NCBI GenBank assembly: GCA_027858795.1
Contig: JAQICF010000043.1
Coordinates: 1-21,616 of the forward strand
Direction of reading: 5' to 3'
DNA: 21,616 nt
Source of the DNA: Candidatus Delongbacteria bacterium
GTDB taxonomy: Bacteria > Delongbacteria > UBA4055
The first letter of the stretch is position 1, and each line of letters starts with the position of its first letter. Shown here one piece after another: positions 8,605 to 17,534 of this stretch. The position numbers were made by a program, and so were the translations under genes. Under the pieces are notes generated by a model. It searched no databases. It worked only from the letters and a program-made list of their open reading frames with translations, and was not told where the DNA came from.

Positions 8605-10307
8605 TCTTAAACCAATTTGAATCATAGTTTATCTATATCACGATTCTATTTTAGAACTACGTAAGATAGTTAAGGGGCAGTGTTAATATTCTAATTTTAA
8701 AACCCAGAATACCTTACCAGATTTTTTATATCCTGTTGCAATTATGCAATTGTCTTCTGTCTGGATTACTTGATTAAAATAATCAAATTGCCAATCTCTA
8801 CCATTGCTGAACAAATCACTGGAAATCAAATTGCCATCATCATCAATTTTAATTAACCAACCATAGGATGTTATAGGATCCATCCATACTGCTTTTGCAT
8901 CTCTACCGACAATTATATATTTGGAATTGTCAATTTTCTGAGCCGACATTGCAACATCATCACCAGAACCATACCTTTTAATCCAAATAGTTTTTAAATT
9001 TTTGTCCAGTTTGGCGACTTTCATTTCTCTGCCAGTAACAATATAATTGTCCTGATCTGTTTTATGTATAGAAGTTAAATAGAGCATATCAACAGTTTCA
9101 TTCTGTAATATTTTTCCATTTTTACTTATTTTAGTAATATTATTCTTATGATATTCTGAAGAAGGAGCAACAATATAATTACCCGAACTGTCAAGTAATA
9201 GAATGTCAGGATTGTAACTAAGTTTGATGCTTGTGTACATCGTATTTATTTCCTGACCATTTTCATTTAATTCTACAAAAGTTACTAAACTATCTTTTAC
9301 ATAAGCAAAATAGAAACTGTTGTTATCTTTTACTAAATTGGTAACATTTTCGATCTTATCATTCTTATAAGATTTTTCCCATTGAATATTACCATGTGAA
9401 TCAATTTTGTCAATAGAATTAAAGTAATTGTTTTTACTCAGTATAATAAAGCCGTCATCATTGGTGGTAGTAATCGAAAAAGGATATGTATGTTTTTCTT
9501 CAAATATTTTTTTGCTCCATTCTTCATTACCTTTATTATCAAATTTAATAATATCCTGCTCAAGATTATTTACCCCGATTATAAAACCATTGTCACGTGT
9601 TTTCACCAGCAAATTATAGTTTAAATGCAGATCATTGGGTGATGTTAAACTACTATCAATCCTTAATTCGCTAAGTACACCCGATCTGTTTATATTTACA
9701 ATAACAAACAACAGTAACGAAATAAAGATTATGAAAGTTAGTATTCTTTTAAGCGATAGTGAAACACTAAAAAATTTGTCTATGGGTAATTTTATCACTA
9801 TAAGAAATAAAATAAAACCAATGTAAATCACTGGATTCATTGAAAGAGCAAACCATAAAAAAGCAGAATTAAAGAAAAAAGAAAAAGGAACTAAAGCTAT
9901 CAAACAACCTAGAATATATCCTGAGGAGACAATTCTTTTACTTACTTCTTTATGTGTTAATTTATTTATTATCTCTACACTCAAATAATAACCACTTACA
10001 AAAGAAATAGAATAAACGACCAATTCCATATAAGGATTGAATCTGATTAAAAAACTTAAAATAATATATTCACCAATTACAAGGAATGTAAAAATAGACA
10101 ATGTGAAAACAAATACTGTAGTTATAAAAAATAATATTTTATTTTGAGAATTCATACCTTTTATAATCCATTTTATATAATAAGTTCAATAATGTATTTT
10201 ACAATATTATTCAGCATTTTAATATTTACGTTATACAATGGAAACACTGCCCCTGATCTGTAGTCATTATTCAAAATAATTCCTTAAATTGGTTTAATTG
10301 CCTCTAA
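8527..10307 (-). mobile_element. Integron cassette B (about 1.78 kb)
   Basis: Unit between sites 2 and 3 with one minus-strand gene. Private terminal repeat: GTTAGAGGC (8596-8604) with GCCTCTAAC (10300-10308); after a 2-nt mismatch, TTAAACCAATTT (8607-8618) with AAATTGGTTTAA (10286-10297); then AGGGGCAGTGTT (8673-8684) with AACACTGCCCCT (10243-10254). The inner left arm overlaps the gene's stop codon. Confidence 0.78.
8683..10155 (-). CDS. Membrane-anchored beta-propeller-like protein
   Basis: 490 residues. The first 160 hold about five hydrophobic segments (roughly 7-37, 42-65, 75-97, 100-122 and 137-155). Residues about 175-490 are a series of short repeats with a shared rhythm: a DNGFIIG / DDGFIILS / DNYIVTG-type strand, then I-x-K-D or KID, a short D-x-x-G-N turn and a W (EEWSKK, IQWEKS, TIWIKR). 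This pattern is usual for WD/PQQ-like or delta-60-type propellers that bind proteins or polysaccharides outside the cell. The soluble half is inferred to face the periplasm. AAAGG lies only 1-2 nt from the ATG, so the ribosome site is not ideal. It is the only gene of cassette B; function unknown. Confidence 0.62.
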   Translation of the reverse strand: MNSQNKILFFITTVFVFTLSIFTFLVIGEYIILSFLIRFNPYMELVVYSISFVSGYYLSVEIINKLTHKEVSKRIVSSGYILGCLIALVPFSFFFNSAFLWFALSMNPVIYIGFILFLIVIKLPIDKFFSVSLSLKRILTFIIFISLLLFVIVNINRSGVLSELRIDSSLTSPNDLHLNYNLLVKTRDNGFIIGVNNLEQDIIKFDNKGNEEWSKKIFEEKHTYPFSITTTNDDGFIILSKNNYFNSIDKIDSHGNIQWEKSYKNDKIENVTNLVKDNNSFYFAYVKDSLVTFVELNENGQEINTMYTSIKLSYNPDILLLDSSGNYIVAPSSEYHKNNITKISKNGKILQNETVDMLYLTSIHKTDQDNYIVTGREMKVAKLDKNLKTIWIKRYGSGDDVAMSAQKIDNSKYIIVGRDAKAVWMDPITSYGWLIKIDDDGNLISSDLFSNGRDWQFDYFNQVIQTEDNCIIATGYKKSGKVFWVLKLEY

Positions 10308-10385
10308 CGGATATGGCAAAAAGCAGTGGGAAAGAGCGAGTTAAATGTACAAGTAACCCATTGATGTTTTGCCAATGTTATGTCC
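10300..10385 (-). repeat. attC-like recombination site 3
   Basis: AAC 10306-10308 to GTT 10377-10379 (74 nt), same core as site 2 with GGATATGG in place of GGTCATGG. The right flank GTTATGTCC (10377-10385) is the exact reverse complement of the left flank of site 4 (GGACATAAC), 7.2 kb away. The left flank pairs with site 2. This long-range match shows that everything between sites 3 and 4 is one unit. Confidence 0.85.
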
Positions 10386-10702
10386 TGTAGCAACTGGTTT
10401 CTATTATTAAAGAAAATTAAGCCCAATTCTTTTTATAGTAGTTATCTCTTTGTTTTATTTCTAAATATAAGAATCCATTACGTTGAAGTTATTACCCATA
10501 ACTAACTCAATTATAAATATAAAATCAAATTAAGATTTTAGCTAAAGAAATATTTTACAGAAGAGAATAATAAAAAACTTGACAATCTTAAATACTTAAA
10601 TTACATTAATAGCGACTTTATTTTAAGTAGTAGAAAATATTAGCACAGTATGCGAAGTTGACAATTTAAATAAAAATGTTTATTAAATGCAGGAGAGTAA
10701 CA
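10386..10702 (+). other. Non-coding leader of the cassette C operon
   Basis: 317 nt without a convincing gene. It holds the terminal repeat arms of cassette C (10388-10395 and 10414-10428), a candidate promoter (10580-10608) and, near the end, the ribosome site AGGAGAG (10691-10697) for the gene starting at 10703. A second TTGACA (10658-10663) has a TATTAA 17 nt later, but this lies almost on the ribosome site and is less likely to be used. Confidence 0.6.
10580..10608 (+). promoter_or_regulatory. Candidate sigma-70-type promoter for cassette C operon
   Basis: TTGACA (10580-10585), a 17-nt spacer, then TACATT (10603-10608), about 95 nt before the first start codon. The -35 is perfect and the -10 matches 4 of 6. 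A cassette promoter of its own would be needed, because the operon runs against the array. The AT-rich context makes chance matches common. Confidence 0.4.
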
Positions 10703-12211
10703 ATGAGAAATGTAGTATTAGTTCTAATTCTAATTGGAATCGCTTTAGTCTACTCACAAGAACAGAGTAATACAAAAGAGGAAAAACGTGCTATGAGCTA
10801 TCAGAGTATGGTGAAAGATAGTTTAGGAAATCCGATTGAAGACGGTAAGTATCTGATAACTTTCAGATTGTATGAATCAGAGAACAGTAGTGAGTCAATC
10901 TGGTTTGAAAATCAGAATGTTTACATTTATGATGGAATTCTTAACGTTTTGTTGGGAAATAAGAAGAGGTTAAGTCCAGAAATGTTCAGAAATCAACTAT
11001 GGATAACTTTGGAGATGAGTGGGGAAGAATCTGACAAGCAGTATGTAAGTGCATCAAGTTATAGTATGTATTCAGGTTTAGTTGATATTAATGCATTTGC
11101 ACCCAGTGAAGATGTACATCTTTCAATAGATCCTGACGGAAGGATTATTATTGATGTTGATGACCAAAATGATATACCTTCGATTTATGGTGATGACTGG
11201 AATTTTTATACGGGAGGTGATAATAACTGGGTTTTACACACTCCTGATGATGATAGACAAAATATGTATATAAAAAATGCAGCAGACGTATATTCAGGTG
11301 ACTGGACAAGACAAACGGTATTTTATGAGAATGGAGATCTTGAAGTAAATGGAAATATAATCGGCAGGAAGGATATAAACTTGACAGGGGTTTTGAATGC
11401 TACTGCTGTAAATTCTAAAATTAATGCATCATATTTCGGTTTAGCGAATACTGCCTATGAATATTTTGATTTTATGTCCTTTACTGATAAATACAATAAT
11501 GCTGTAGGTTCAATGATGTATAATAGAACAGCACCTTATTATGGCGGAAATGTTGAATCAGACGGTACTTATGATGATTTTGTAATCTATGCAAGAAATG
11601 GAAGGGATTTAGTTTTAAAATCTGATATTCCGAACGGAGATGTATTTATTGGTGCAGAAACTTGTTCCAATAATTTGACTGTAACTGGCGGTTTAACTGT
11701 CCAAGGTACATCAAGTATAACCAATAGAAATTTCAATACAGGTGGAAGAAATAGTTGGATATTTCATACACCGGATGATGAAATAGATGGTGTAGAAAGA
11801 CAAGATCTATATATAATTAACTCAAAACATTTGATACCAAGTGTACCTGCAAAAGATTGGTCATTTCAAACTATATTTCATGAAAATGGAGATTTAGGAG
11901 TAAACGGAGATTTACGAGTCAGAGGAAAAATTGAGGCTACAGAAATAGAAGTAAAACTAGTAGTATATGCTGATTACGTTTTCAAAGATGATTACAATTT
12001 GCTTTCTCTTACGGAAGTTGAAGATCACATTAATTCTTATGGATATTTACCAGGTATGCCTTCAGAAAAAGAAGTTGTTGAAAATGGCTTAAATCTCAAT
12101 GAAATGCATTTGAAGGTTGTTGAGAAAATCGAAGAATTAACTTTACATATGATTCGTCTTGAAAAAGAGAATAAAGAATTAAAAGAAAGACTTAATCAGA
12201 TGTCAGAATAA
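10703..12211 (+). CDS. Tail-fibre-like surface protein with C-terminal S74-like/coiled-coil end
   Basis: 502 residues from the ATG at 10703, chosen because AGGAGAG precedes it by 5 nt and a good signal peptide (MRNVVLVLIL..., cleavage near VYSQ) then starts directly; the in-frame ATG at 10676 lacks both. The region after the signal resembles the SYQS-MVKDSLGNPI opening common in secreted FCB tail-fibre-like proteins. Two related segments (WNFYTGGDNNWVLHTPDDD and a later NTGGRNSWIFHTPDDE, each followed by an FHENGDL/FYENGDL strand) look like an internal duplication. The last 80 residues, with YVF..DYNLLSLTEVEDHI...GYLPGMPS and then a heptad-rich helix, match the common C-terminal end of such trimeric fibre proteins. 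Surface or fibre role inferred. Confidence 0.7.
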   Translation: MRNVVLVLILIGIALVYSQEQSNTKEEKRAMSYQSMVKDSLGNPIEDGKYLITFRLYESENSSESIWFENQNVYIYDGILNVLLGNKKRLSPEMFRNQLWITLEMSGEESDKQYVSASSYSMYSGLVDINAFAPSEDVHLSIDPDGRIIIDVDDQNDIPSIYGDDWNFYTGGDNNWVLHTPDDDRQNMYIKNAADVYSGDWTRQTVFYENGDLEVNGNIIGRKDINLTGVLNATAVNSKINASYFGLANTAYEYFDFMSFTDKYNNAVGSMMYNRTAPYYGGNVESDGTYDDFVIYARNGRDLVLKSDIPNGDVFIGAETCSNNLTVTGGLTVQGTSSITNRNFNTGGRNSWIFHTPDDEIDGVERQDLYIINSKHLIPSVPAKDWSFQTIFHENGDLGVNGDLRVRGKIEATEIEVKLVVYADYVFKDDYNLLSLTEVEDHINSYGYLPGMPSEKEVVENGLNLNEMHLKVVEKIEELTLHMIRLEKENKELKERLNQMSE

Positions 12212-12226
12212 AAAAAAAGGAGACAA

Positions 12227-12691
12227 ATGATGAAAAGAGTAATATATATTCTCCTGATATTTTTTATTTACCTGACAGGTGCATCTTTAACATTCAGAAG
12301 TTCAGTTGGGCAGATGGTTATCGGAGAAAGTAAATTAGGCAGTGATGTTGTTAATGCAGGTATAATATACCTTAGTACTGATACCGAAAAAATAAAATCA
12401 GGAAAGACAGAAACTGTAAACATTCCTTTCAATTACGAATTGAAGCAGAATTACCCAAATCCTTTTAATCCTACAACTTCAATTCAATTTACCTTGCCCG
12501 AAAATCAGTTTGTGTCTTTGAAGGTCTTTAATGTTGCAGGTAAAGAAGTTGTTGAACTCGCAGGTAAGGATTTTAATAAAGGAATCAATTCTGTTAATTT
12601 CAATGCTGCAAATCTAGTATCAGGTTTATATTTTTACAGGATGCAGACTAAAGGGTTTAGTAATATAAAAAAAATGATGATAGTTAAATAA
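12227..12691 (+). CDS. Small secreted protein with type IX secretion sorting domain
   Basis: 154 residues; AAAAGGAG lies just upstream, and the gene follows the fibre-like gene by 15 nt. A signal peptide spans about residues 1-19. A short SSVGQMVIGES...NAGIIYLS segment follows, a pattern often seen in FCB genomes in a small gene next to fibre-like proteins. The C-terminal 85 residues are a T9SS type A sorting domain: NYPNPFNPTTSIQFTLP, VFNVAGKEV, LVSGLYFYRM and a final KKMMIVK. Such domains direct export through the type IX system and surface attachment. It probably works together with the preceding protein; that is inference from position. Confidence 0.85.
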   Translation: MMKRVIYILLIFFIYLTGASLTFRSSVGQMVIGESKLGSDVVNAGIIYLSTDTEKIKSGKTETVNIPFNYELKQNYPNPFNPTTSIQFTLPENQFVSLKVFNVAGKEVVELAGKDFNKGINSVNFNAANLVSGLYFYRMQTKGFSNIKKMMIVK

Positions 12692-12700
12692 GGTGAATTT

Positions 12701-12805
12701 GTGAAGATAATAATAATCTTTAGTATATTTTTTTCTACGCAATTTGACTTTGCTTTTAATCTCGCAAGTAAAGTTGGTCGTATTGAAGTTATATACACAA
12801 CATAG
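12701..12805 (+). CDS. Possible small ORF of 34 residues
   Basis: GTG start at 12701 with AAGGTG upstream, ending TAG at 12803-12805. The first half is hydrophobic (V-K-I-I-I-I-F-S-I-F-F) like a signal peptide, followed by only about 18 residues. It may be a real small exported peptide, or the remnant of a longer secreted gene in this operon. Evidence is limited to the ribosome site and position. Confidence 0.3.
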   Translation: MKIIIIFSIFFSTQFDFAFNLASKVGRIEVIYTT

Positions 12806-12842
12806 TTAAACAGAACATTAATAAAAAACAAGGGGGAGTTAA

Positions 12843-13616
12843 ATGCTCTCAAAATCATTTTTTTCCCATAATCTTAAAGCTACAATTTTTTTAGGATTAT
12901 TTCTAACCCTAACCCTTTCTTACGGCAGTGCTGACATCTCAATTGAGTTTGATAAAAATAGTGTTGTAACTGCTTCTACCTGCAACCTGAAAGTAAAAGT
13001 CAGAAACAACTCTGCTCTTTCGTATGAAAATATGCAGGTTAAATTGGATTCTCCAGATCAGGTAGTCATTGAAAATTCTGAACAAAACATAGAATCTCTT
13101 TCTCCAAACTCAGAAATAATTCTCGATTTTAGAGTAACATTTGAAGAAGGAAAAAGCTCTCAGATATATGGTTACGTGAACGACCTTCAAAATATAGGAT
13201 ATCCTTTATCCTCAACTGCATATGTTTTAACATACAAGGAGAGTGAAAGTCTATATGAACTTATGACTTATAAAGAATATACAGAATACTATAAAGATAA
13301 GTTGTTAGAAGAGTACAGAACAAAAGCAAAAATTGAAGATCCTGACTTTGTAGAATCTGAGACAGATATTTACAATATTAGTTCACTGGCAACTGAAATT
13401 GATGATGAAATATGTCAAAAAGGTGATGTATTACCAGAATATGAAGAATATGAATTTGAAGTAATCTCTCCTGCTGTCAAGTACAAGCTTATAATGGATA
13501 GGATTGAGAAAAACAGCAAAGGTTCTGGGAAAACTGTAAGAATTAGCAATCACTTAAAACAGGAACTGCTAGATGCAGGATTTGATGTGAATGATATTGA
13601 AGTAATTACAAACTAA
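12843..13616 (+). CDS. Secreted protein with Ig-like N-terminal domain
   Basis: 257 residues, with AAGGGGGAG just upstream of the ATG. The signal peptide is long (about 1-30, ending near SYGSA). Residues about 32-130 are strand-rich with a pattern like a CARDB/Ig-fold domain (LKVKVRNNSALSYENMQVKL, then ILDFRVTFEEG). After residue 135 the protein becomes charged and helical with many Tyr, Glu and Lys. I do not recognise a family for the second half. It is the third main gene of the cassette C operon and is 34 nt before the metalloprotease gene, so a function linked to that protein is possible. Confidence 0.6.
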   Translation: MLSKSFFSHNLKATIFLGLFLTLTLSYGSADISIEFDKNSVVTASTCNLKVKVRNNSALSYENMQVKLDSPDQVVIENSEQNIESLSPNSEIILDFRVTFEEGKSSQIYGYVNDLQNIGYPLSSTAYVLTYKESESLYELMTYKEYTEYYKDKLLEEYRTKAKIEDPDFVESETDIYNISSLATEIDDEICQKGDVLPEYEEYEFEVISPAVKYKLIMDRIEKNSKGSGKTVRISNHLKQELLDAGFDVNDIEVITN

Positions 13617-13650
13617 CAAATAATCCAACGACATCAAAAGGAGTAAATAG

Positions 13651-15231
13651 ATGAACGGCAACTTAAATAAAATAATAATAATAAATCTGATACTAATAGC
13701 ATCCTTATTTGGCGGAAATATTACTGTTATGGGTAAATTTGTGTGTTACAACTACAACAATTACTTAGTAAATGGAAGAGGGGCTGAAGTTTACATTATG
13801 GATGAGGATTTCAGGTATGATGATATTATTGACATTGTTACTGTAGATAGACAAGGAATGTGGGGGGCCAGGTTCGACCCAGATATGGACATTTTTGGAG
13901 GTCATGCGGATGTTTACGCAACGTTTGAACCTTCACTTAGTGGTACTCATGGCAGGATATATGTGGATGGAGGAGGGGGATTAGTTACACCAACACAGGA
14001 TAATTTAAATAATAATTACAATTTTGGAACTATTTCAGTTCAAGGAGCAGATGTACAATTAGTAAATGCATATAAAATCTATTTGGGATTATTTGAAGGG
14101 TATAACTTCATGAAGTCACTTGATCTTTATTCTGGCTATACTAAAGCTAAAATAAATAATAGCAATGATCGTGCATATTACGATCCTAACGATACATATA
14201 TATATATTCCTCCAGAGAAATTGAAATATAATTATACACTATTACACGAAATGGGACACTCCATACATCATTATAGAAGAGGAGCACTCCCTACGGGAGA
14301 TGGTCCAAGTCCTCACTATGCTCATAGCGTATCCTCGAGAGGATTTGCATATAAGGAAGGTTTTGCAGAATTTTTTGCTTGTTTTGTGAAAAACACATCC
14401 AAAAGATGGTGGGCAAGTGGAAGTTGGATAGATTATGAACCTTTCAAAAGTTATTGGCCGAATACAGAAATTTGTGAGGGTACAGTAACAGCTGCTATGT
14501 GGGATCTTTATGATTCGACGGGAGATGGAATCGATTTTTTTTACGGTGGCACCTCGTTTTTTCAAAGTTTATGGTATAGAATGGGACCAAGTTCAGGTGC
14601 TGATCTACATTCTTTTTGGTATGACTATTATAGAGATTATTTAAGTGCAGCTAGCAAAAAAGATGCGCTACTATCCATGCTTCAGTCTGGTATAGATTAT
14701 AGAGAGGAATCAGACAACCTAGTTACAATTGGTACTTCGAATAGTATTTATGATTATGAAAACATAAATGATGTCGATGTTACCTTTTTATCAAATAAAG
14801 ATATATATTTTAGTGGTTCTAATTCTGCCGATTTAACAGAAGATTTAACATTAAATAATTCAACACTTTATTTTTTAGATAATTCGAGAATAAAACTGAA
14901 AGGGCAATATTGCATTAAAACTATTAACGGAGGAAAGATGTTTATAGACAATCCAGAAATGGTTTTACAATATTCAATGAATGATACTTATAACTGGACA
15001 TATAGCCTTGAATATGACATGAATAATAATCTTATTGGTCTTTATGGTATCTCGGGCAACGAGCCAATCTTTTTTAAATCTGTTAAAGACTATACTTTAG
15101 AATCGGGAGATAATTTTGAAGTTTCATTTAATCAAAATGGCATCATAAAAATACTACCTTATACGCACATAAAAAATGGTAGTACTTTTAAAGCTTTTAT
15201 TGACGAAACAGTTATGAACATTGACAAATGA
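13651..15231 (+). CDS. Secreted zinc metalloprotease-like protein (HEMGH)
   Basis: 526 residues; AAAGGAG precedes the ATG. Signal peptide about 1-22. Residues about 23-130 look like a beta-sandwich of transthyretin/carboxypeptidase-regulatory type. The catalytic part has H199-E200-M-G-H203, the zinc-binding HExxH helix, followed 33 residues later by a KEGFAEFFA segment, where E236 or E240 can serve as the third zinc ligand as in gluzincins. Residues about 370-526 are strand-rich with short repeating turns (NKDIYFSGSN, NSTLYFLDNS), like a beta-helix or adhesion tail. No sorting domain is seen, so it may be periplasmic or released by another route. The substrate is unknown; I cannot assign a MEROPS family with confidence. 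Confidence 0.7.
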   Translation: MNGNLNKIIIINLILIASLFGGNITVMGKFVCYNYNNYLVNGRGAEVYIMDEDFRYDDIIDIVTVDRQGMWGARFDPDMDIFGGHADVYATFEPSLSGTHGRIYVDGGGGLVTPTQDNLNNNYNFGTISVQGADVQLVNAYKIYLGLFEGYNFMKSLDLYSGYTKAKINNSNDRAYYDPNDTYIYIPPEKLKYNYTLLHEMGHSIHHYRRGALPTGDGPSPHYAHSVSSRGFAYKEGFAEFFACFVKNTSKRWWASGSWIDYEPFKSYWPNTEICEGTVTAAMWDLYDSTGDGIDFFYGGTSFFQSLWYRMGPSSGADLHSFWYDYYRDYLSAASKKDALLSMLQSGIDYREESDNLVTIGTSNSIYDYENINDVDVTFLSNKDIYFSGSNSADLTEDLTLNNSTLYFLDNSRIKLKGQYCIKTINGGKMFIDNPEMVLQYSMNDTYNWTYSLEYDMNNNLIGLYGISGNEPIFFKSVKDYTLESGDNFEVSFNQNGIIKILPYTHIKNGSTFKAFIDETVMNIDK

Positions 15232-15338
15232 TAAAATAATGGATAAATTGCTAACTTAGGATTTTAACAATTAAAATGCAATATGTAAAAATCACTCTAT
15301 AGTAAAAAACAACCATTGATTAAATTGAGAGAAGATGT

Positions 15339-15986
15339 ATGATTTTTCAAAAAACATTACAAATTTTTGTTTTACTTATTATAACCAGTAATCTTTTCTC
15401 GCTAGAATTTGTAAATATTGGCTTTAACAATGGAATTTGCAAAGTCACAGACTTCAATTCGAATGAGGAACTTAACGAATCGTGCTATTCCTGGGGAATT
15501 AGCACTCAATTCAAATTTGTAAAACATGCGGATATTGAAGTTGATGTTCATTTTAATGAATTTTCATATAGCTTTGTTGGAGATCCAAGAACTGGGCTAC
15601 TTCCTCCTGAAGAAGATGATTCAACTTATGTACAAAAAATAGAAAACACTGTTTCAATAACTCCAATAAGTTTAACAATTAAACCATCCTATACTTTTGA
15701 TAAATTTTCAATTTACTCAAACATTGGGCTATCTTATATAGTAATTAAATCTGAGCTTCTTGGTACTGTGACGAATACAAAAACTACAGGTTCAAACAAT
15801 TGTTTTGGAGTATCATTACATATGGGAGCAAGTTATAATATAAATGATCAATTAAGTATCGACTGCTCATTAAGGTCAACATACAAATATGAAAACTCTC
15901 TGGCAATAGCTGATGGTTATAATCCCTTAACACAAAGTTTTTTTCTTTTCTTTACTAGCCTTGGGTTGAATTACAATTTTGATTAA
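15339..15986 (+). CDS. Outer-membrane beta-barrel protein
   Basis: 215 residues with a signal peptide (about 1-21, ending near LFS). The rest alternates amphipathic strands and polar turns, with a SIYSNIGLSY strand near the middle and an ending LGLNYNFD. This is the pattern of small eight-stranded OmpW/OmpA-like barrels. A 107-nt gap separates it from the metalloprotease gene, longer than other gaps in the operon, and it is 18 nt before the lipoprotein gene. It may act as the membrane partner of the secreted proteins encoded upstream. No specific family recognised. Confidence 0.65.
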   Translation: MIFQKTLQIFVLLIITSNLFSLEFVNIGFNNGICKVTDFNSNEELNESCYSWGISTQFKFVKHADIEVDVHFNEFSYSFVGDPRTGLLPPEEDDSTYVQKIENTVSITPISLTIKPSYTFDKFSIYSNIGLSYIVIKSELLGTVTNTKTTGSNNCFGVSLHMGASYNINDQLSIDCSLRSTYKYENSLAIADGYNPLTQSFFLFFTSLGLNYNFD

Positions 15987-16004
15987 AAAATCAGGAGCAT
16001 AATA

Positions 16005-17186
16005 ATGAAAAAAATTATTGCATCAATATTTACTATCTTAATCATTTCATCATTTTTCTTCTCATGTAGCGATGACAATATAATTAATCCGGGTGATGCT
16101 ACGTACTTCAGGATCACGAATGAGAATGAATACCGTTATCATACTGATTCATTAGGGTGGTTTCCAAAAGAATTGATAACGTACACTTATGATCCTAACG
16201 GTAGAATAGTTTTAGGAAGTATTAAAGCTGATGAATTAAACAATGAAAATTTTACCATAGACAGTATTTTTTACGAAGATTCCAATTCTTTACAACCTTC
16301 TTTACATAAGATATATGTTTCAGATGGAAAGGGTGCATATCTTGCGGAACAAAGAAGTTTTATACTTGAAGAACAGAAACCTAAGGAAATTATCAGTGAA
16401 TGTTATAACGAATTTGGTGAATTGTCAGATAAGTATAAAACAGTATATACCTATGATAACGGGCTTATCACAAACGGTGTAGAATACATACCTGTATCGG
16501 ATAATTGGGTAAAATACTCTGAAGTAAATATATTTTATACTAATAGTATGATAATCCGCACAGAATATTCCAATACCGATGGAGCTGTTGGGTCTGAGCA
16601 ATTTATTTATACCGGGGATTTGTTTACTGAGTATTATCTTGATTATTCTATGCCATTTTATGATTCGGTTCTGGAATTTGATATGAGTTTTATACTCAAC
16701 TATGAGGATGATGTTGTGTCAGAAATGATAACTTATAGCTCAGATACTAGCGGATATTCGGATGAGCAGAAAGAAACTTTTGAATATAACGAATCTAATA
16801 TGTCAGCTTTATTTAGATATTACTGGGATGATGTACTTGAGAAGTGGTCTGAAGATTATAGAACAACCTTTGGGTATGATAATAACAATAACTACATTCT
16901 AAAAGAGACTAACCAGTGGAGTAGAAACGATAGTAACTATATAGCATCTGATTTTGATAAAAAGACAGAGAACATATTTGAAAGCGGAAAAGGGAATTAC
17001 AAGGAAATTGACAAATGCATGAACCCGAGAAGATACTATACAGGCAACTCTGTCGGTAGTCTTTATCCTAATCCTGAACCTACCAAAAGTTTTGATAAAA
17101 CAATGAGAGATAATTCTTTGCATGGAATTATAAGAAACTTAGTTAATAAAAAGATTGAAGAAAGAAAACAGAGTGTTAGGCAGTAA
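16005..17186 (+). CDS. Predicted lipoprotein with RHS/YD-like strand repeats
   Basis: 393 residues, with AGGAG upstream. The N-terminus MKKIIASIFT... ends in F-F-F-S-C21-S-D-D, a lipobox-like sequence with lipidation expected at C21. The body shows repeated short units such as ITYTYDPNGRI, YTYDNGLIT, FEYNESNMS and FGYDNNNNY, spaced about 40-60 residues apart, resembling YD-type or DUF4595-like strand repeats common in Bacteroidetes lipoproteins. Near the end there is SLYPNPEPTKSF, which recalls the start of a sorting domain, but what follows does not match one. Last gene of the cassette C operon; probably surface or periplasmic. Function unknown. Confidence 0.65.
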   Translation: MKKIIASIFTILIISSFFFSCSDDNIINPGDATYFRITNENEYRYHTDSLGWFPKELITYTYDPNGRIVLGSIKADELNNENFTIDSIFYEDSNSLQPSLHKIYVSDGKGAYLAEQRSFILEEQKPKEIISECYNEFGELSDKYKTVYTYDNGLITNGVEYIPVSDNWVKYSEVNIFYTNSMIIRTEYSNTDGAVGSEQFIYTGDLFTEYYLDYSMPFYDSVLEFDMSFILNYEDDVVSEMITYSSDTSGYSDEQKETFEYNESNMSALFRYYWDDVLEKWSEDYRTTFGYDNNNNYILKETNQWSRNDSNYIASDFDKKTENIFESGKGNYKEIDKCMNPRRYYTGNSVGSLYPNPEPTKSFDKTMRDNSLHGIIRNLVNKKIEERKQSVRQ

Positions 17187-17534
17187 CTTTTTATTAGTAT
17201 TTTTTATGTATAGAATAATTAGGATATATGCATTCTGATCTTACTGACCGTGGTATTATAATCCTATTTTATTGATTTATCCTCTAAATGCACAAATCAT
17301 TGCATATTGTCAGAGCCTGTAGCAATTATTTGATTTGGAATGACGAACAGAAGATTTAGTATCAAGTTCGCCAGTCTTTATTGTATAAGTTTACAAACTC
17401 AGATAATGATTCTTATTTCAGTTACTTTAATCTTAGTTTAGTTCTTTTAAGATTAGATCGGACTTACTTTTTTAAATAAGATTGTTTACTTTAATTGGGC
17501 TTAATTTGCTTTTAGTCTTTCTTAAGTTGCTATT
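17187..17534. other. Non-coding end of cassette C
   Basis: 348 nt between the lipoprotein stop and site 4. It contains a weak hairpin (AATCTTA 17429-17435 with TAAGATT 17448-17454) and the right-hand terminal repeat arms of cassette C (17493-17507 and 17525-17532). A CCTGTAGCAA at about 17316 echoes the sequence just inside site 3 but lacks an attC core. I see no gene here. Confidence 0.55.

Noticed and set aside
12634..12858. Minus-strand ORF overlapping the sorting-domain gene end
   Set aside because: It overlaps convincing plus-strand coding sequence and has no ribosome site or family features.
14242..14565. 107-residue minus-strand ORF opposite the metalloprotease
   Set aside because: It is antisense to the HEMGH catalytic region, with Cys- and Ser-rich nonsense composition; a shadow of the real gene.
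17041..17186. Sorting domain at the end of the cassette C lipoprotein (SLYPNP)
   Set aside because: Only the first few residues fit. The later FDIAG-like, SGxYFYR and KKMM parts are missing, and I saw no obvious frameshift restoring them.
17295..17340. Possible degenerate extra attC near CCTGTAGCAA at about 17316
   Set aside because: It shares ten bases with the sequence beside site 3, but no GGCAAAA/TTTTGCC stem or paired AAC/GTT boxes are present.
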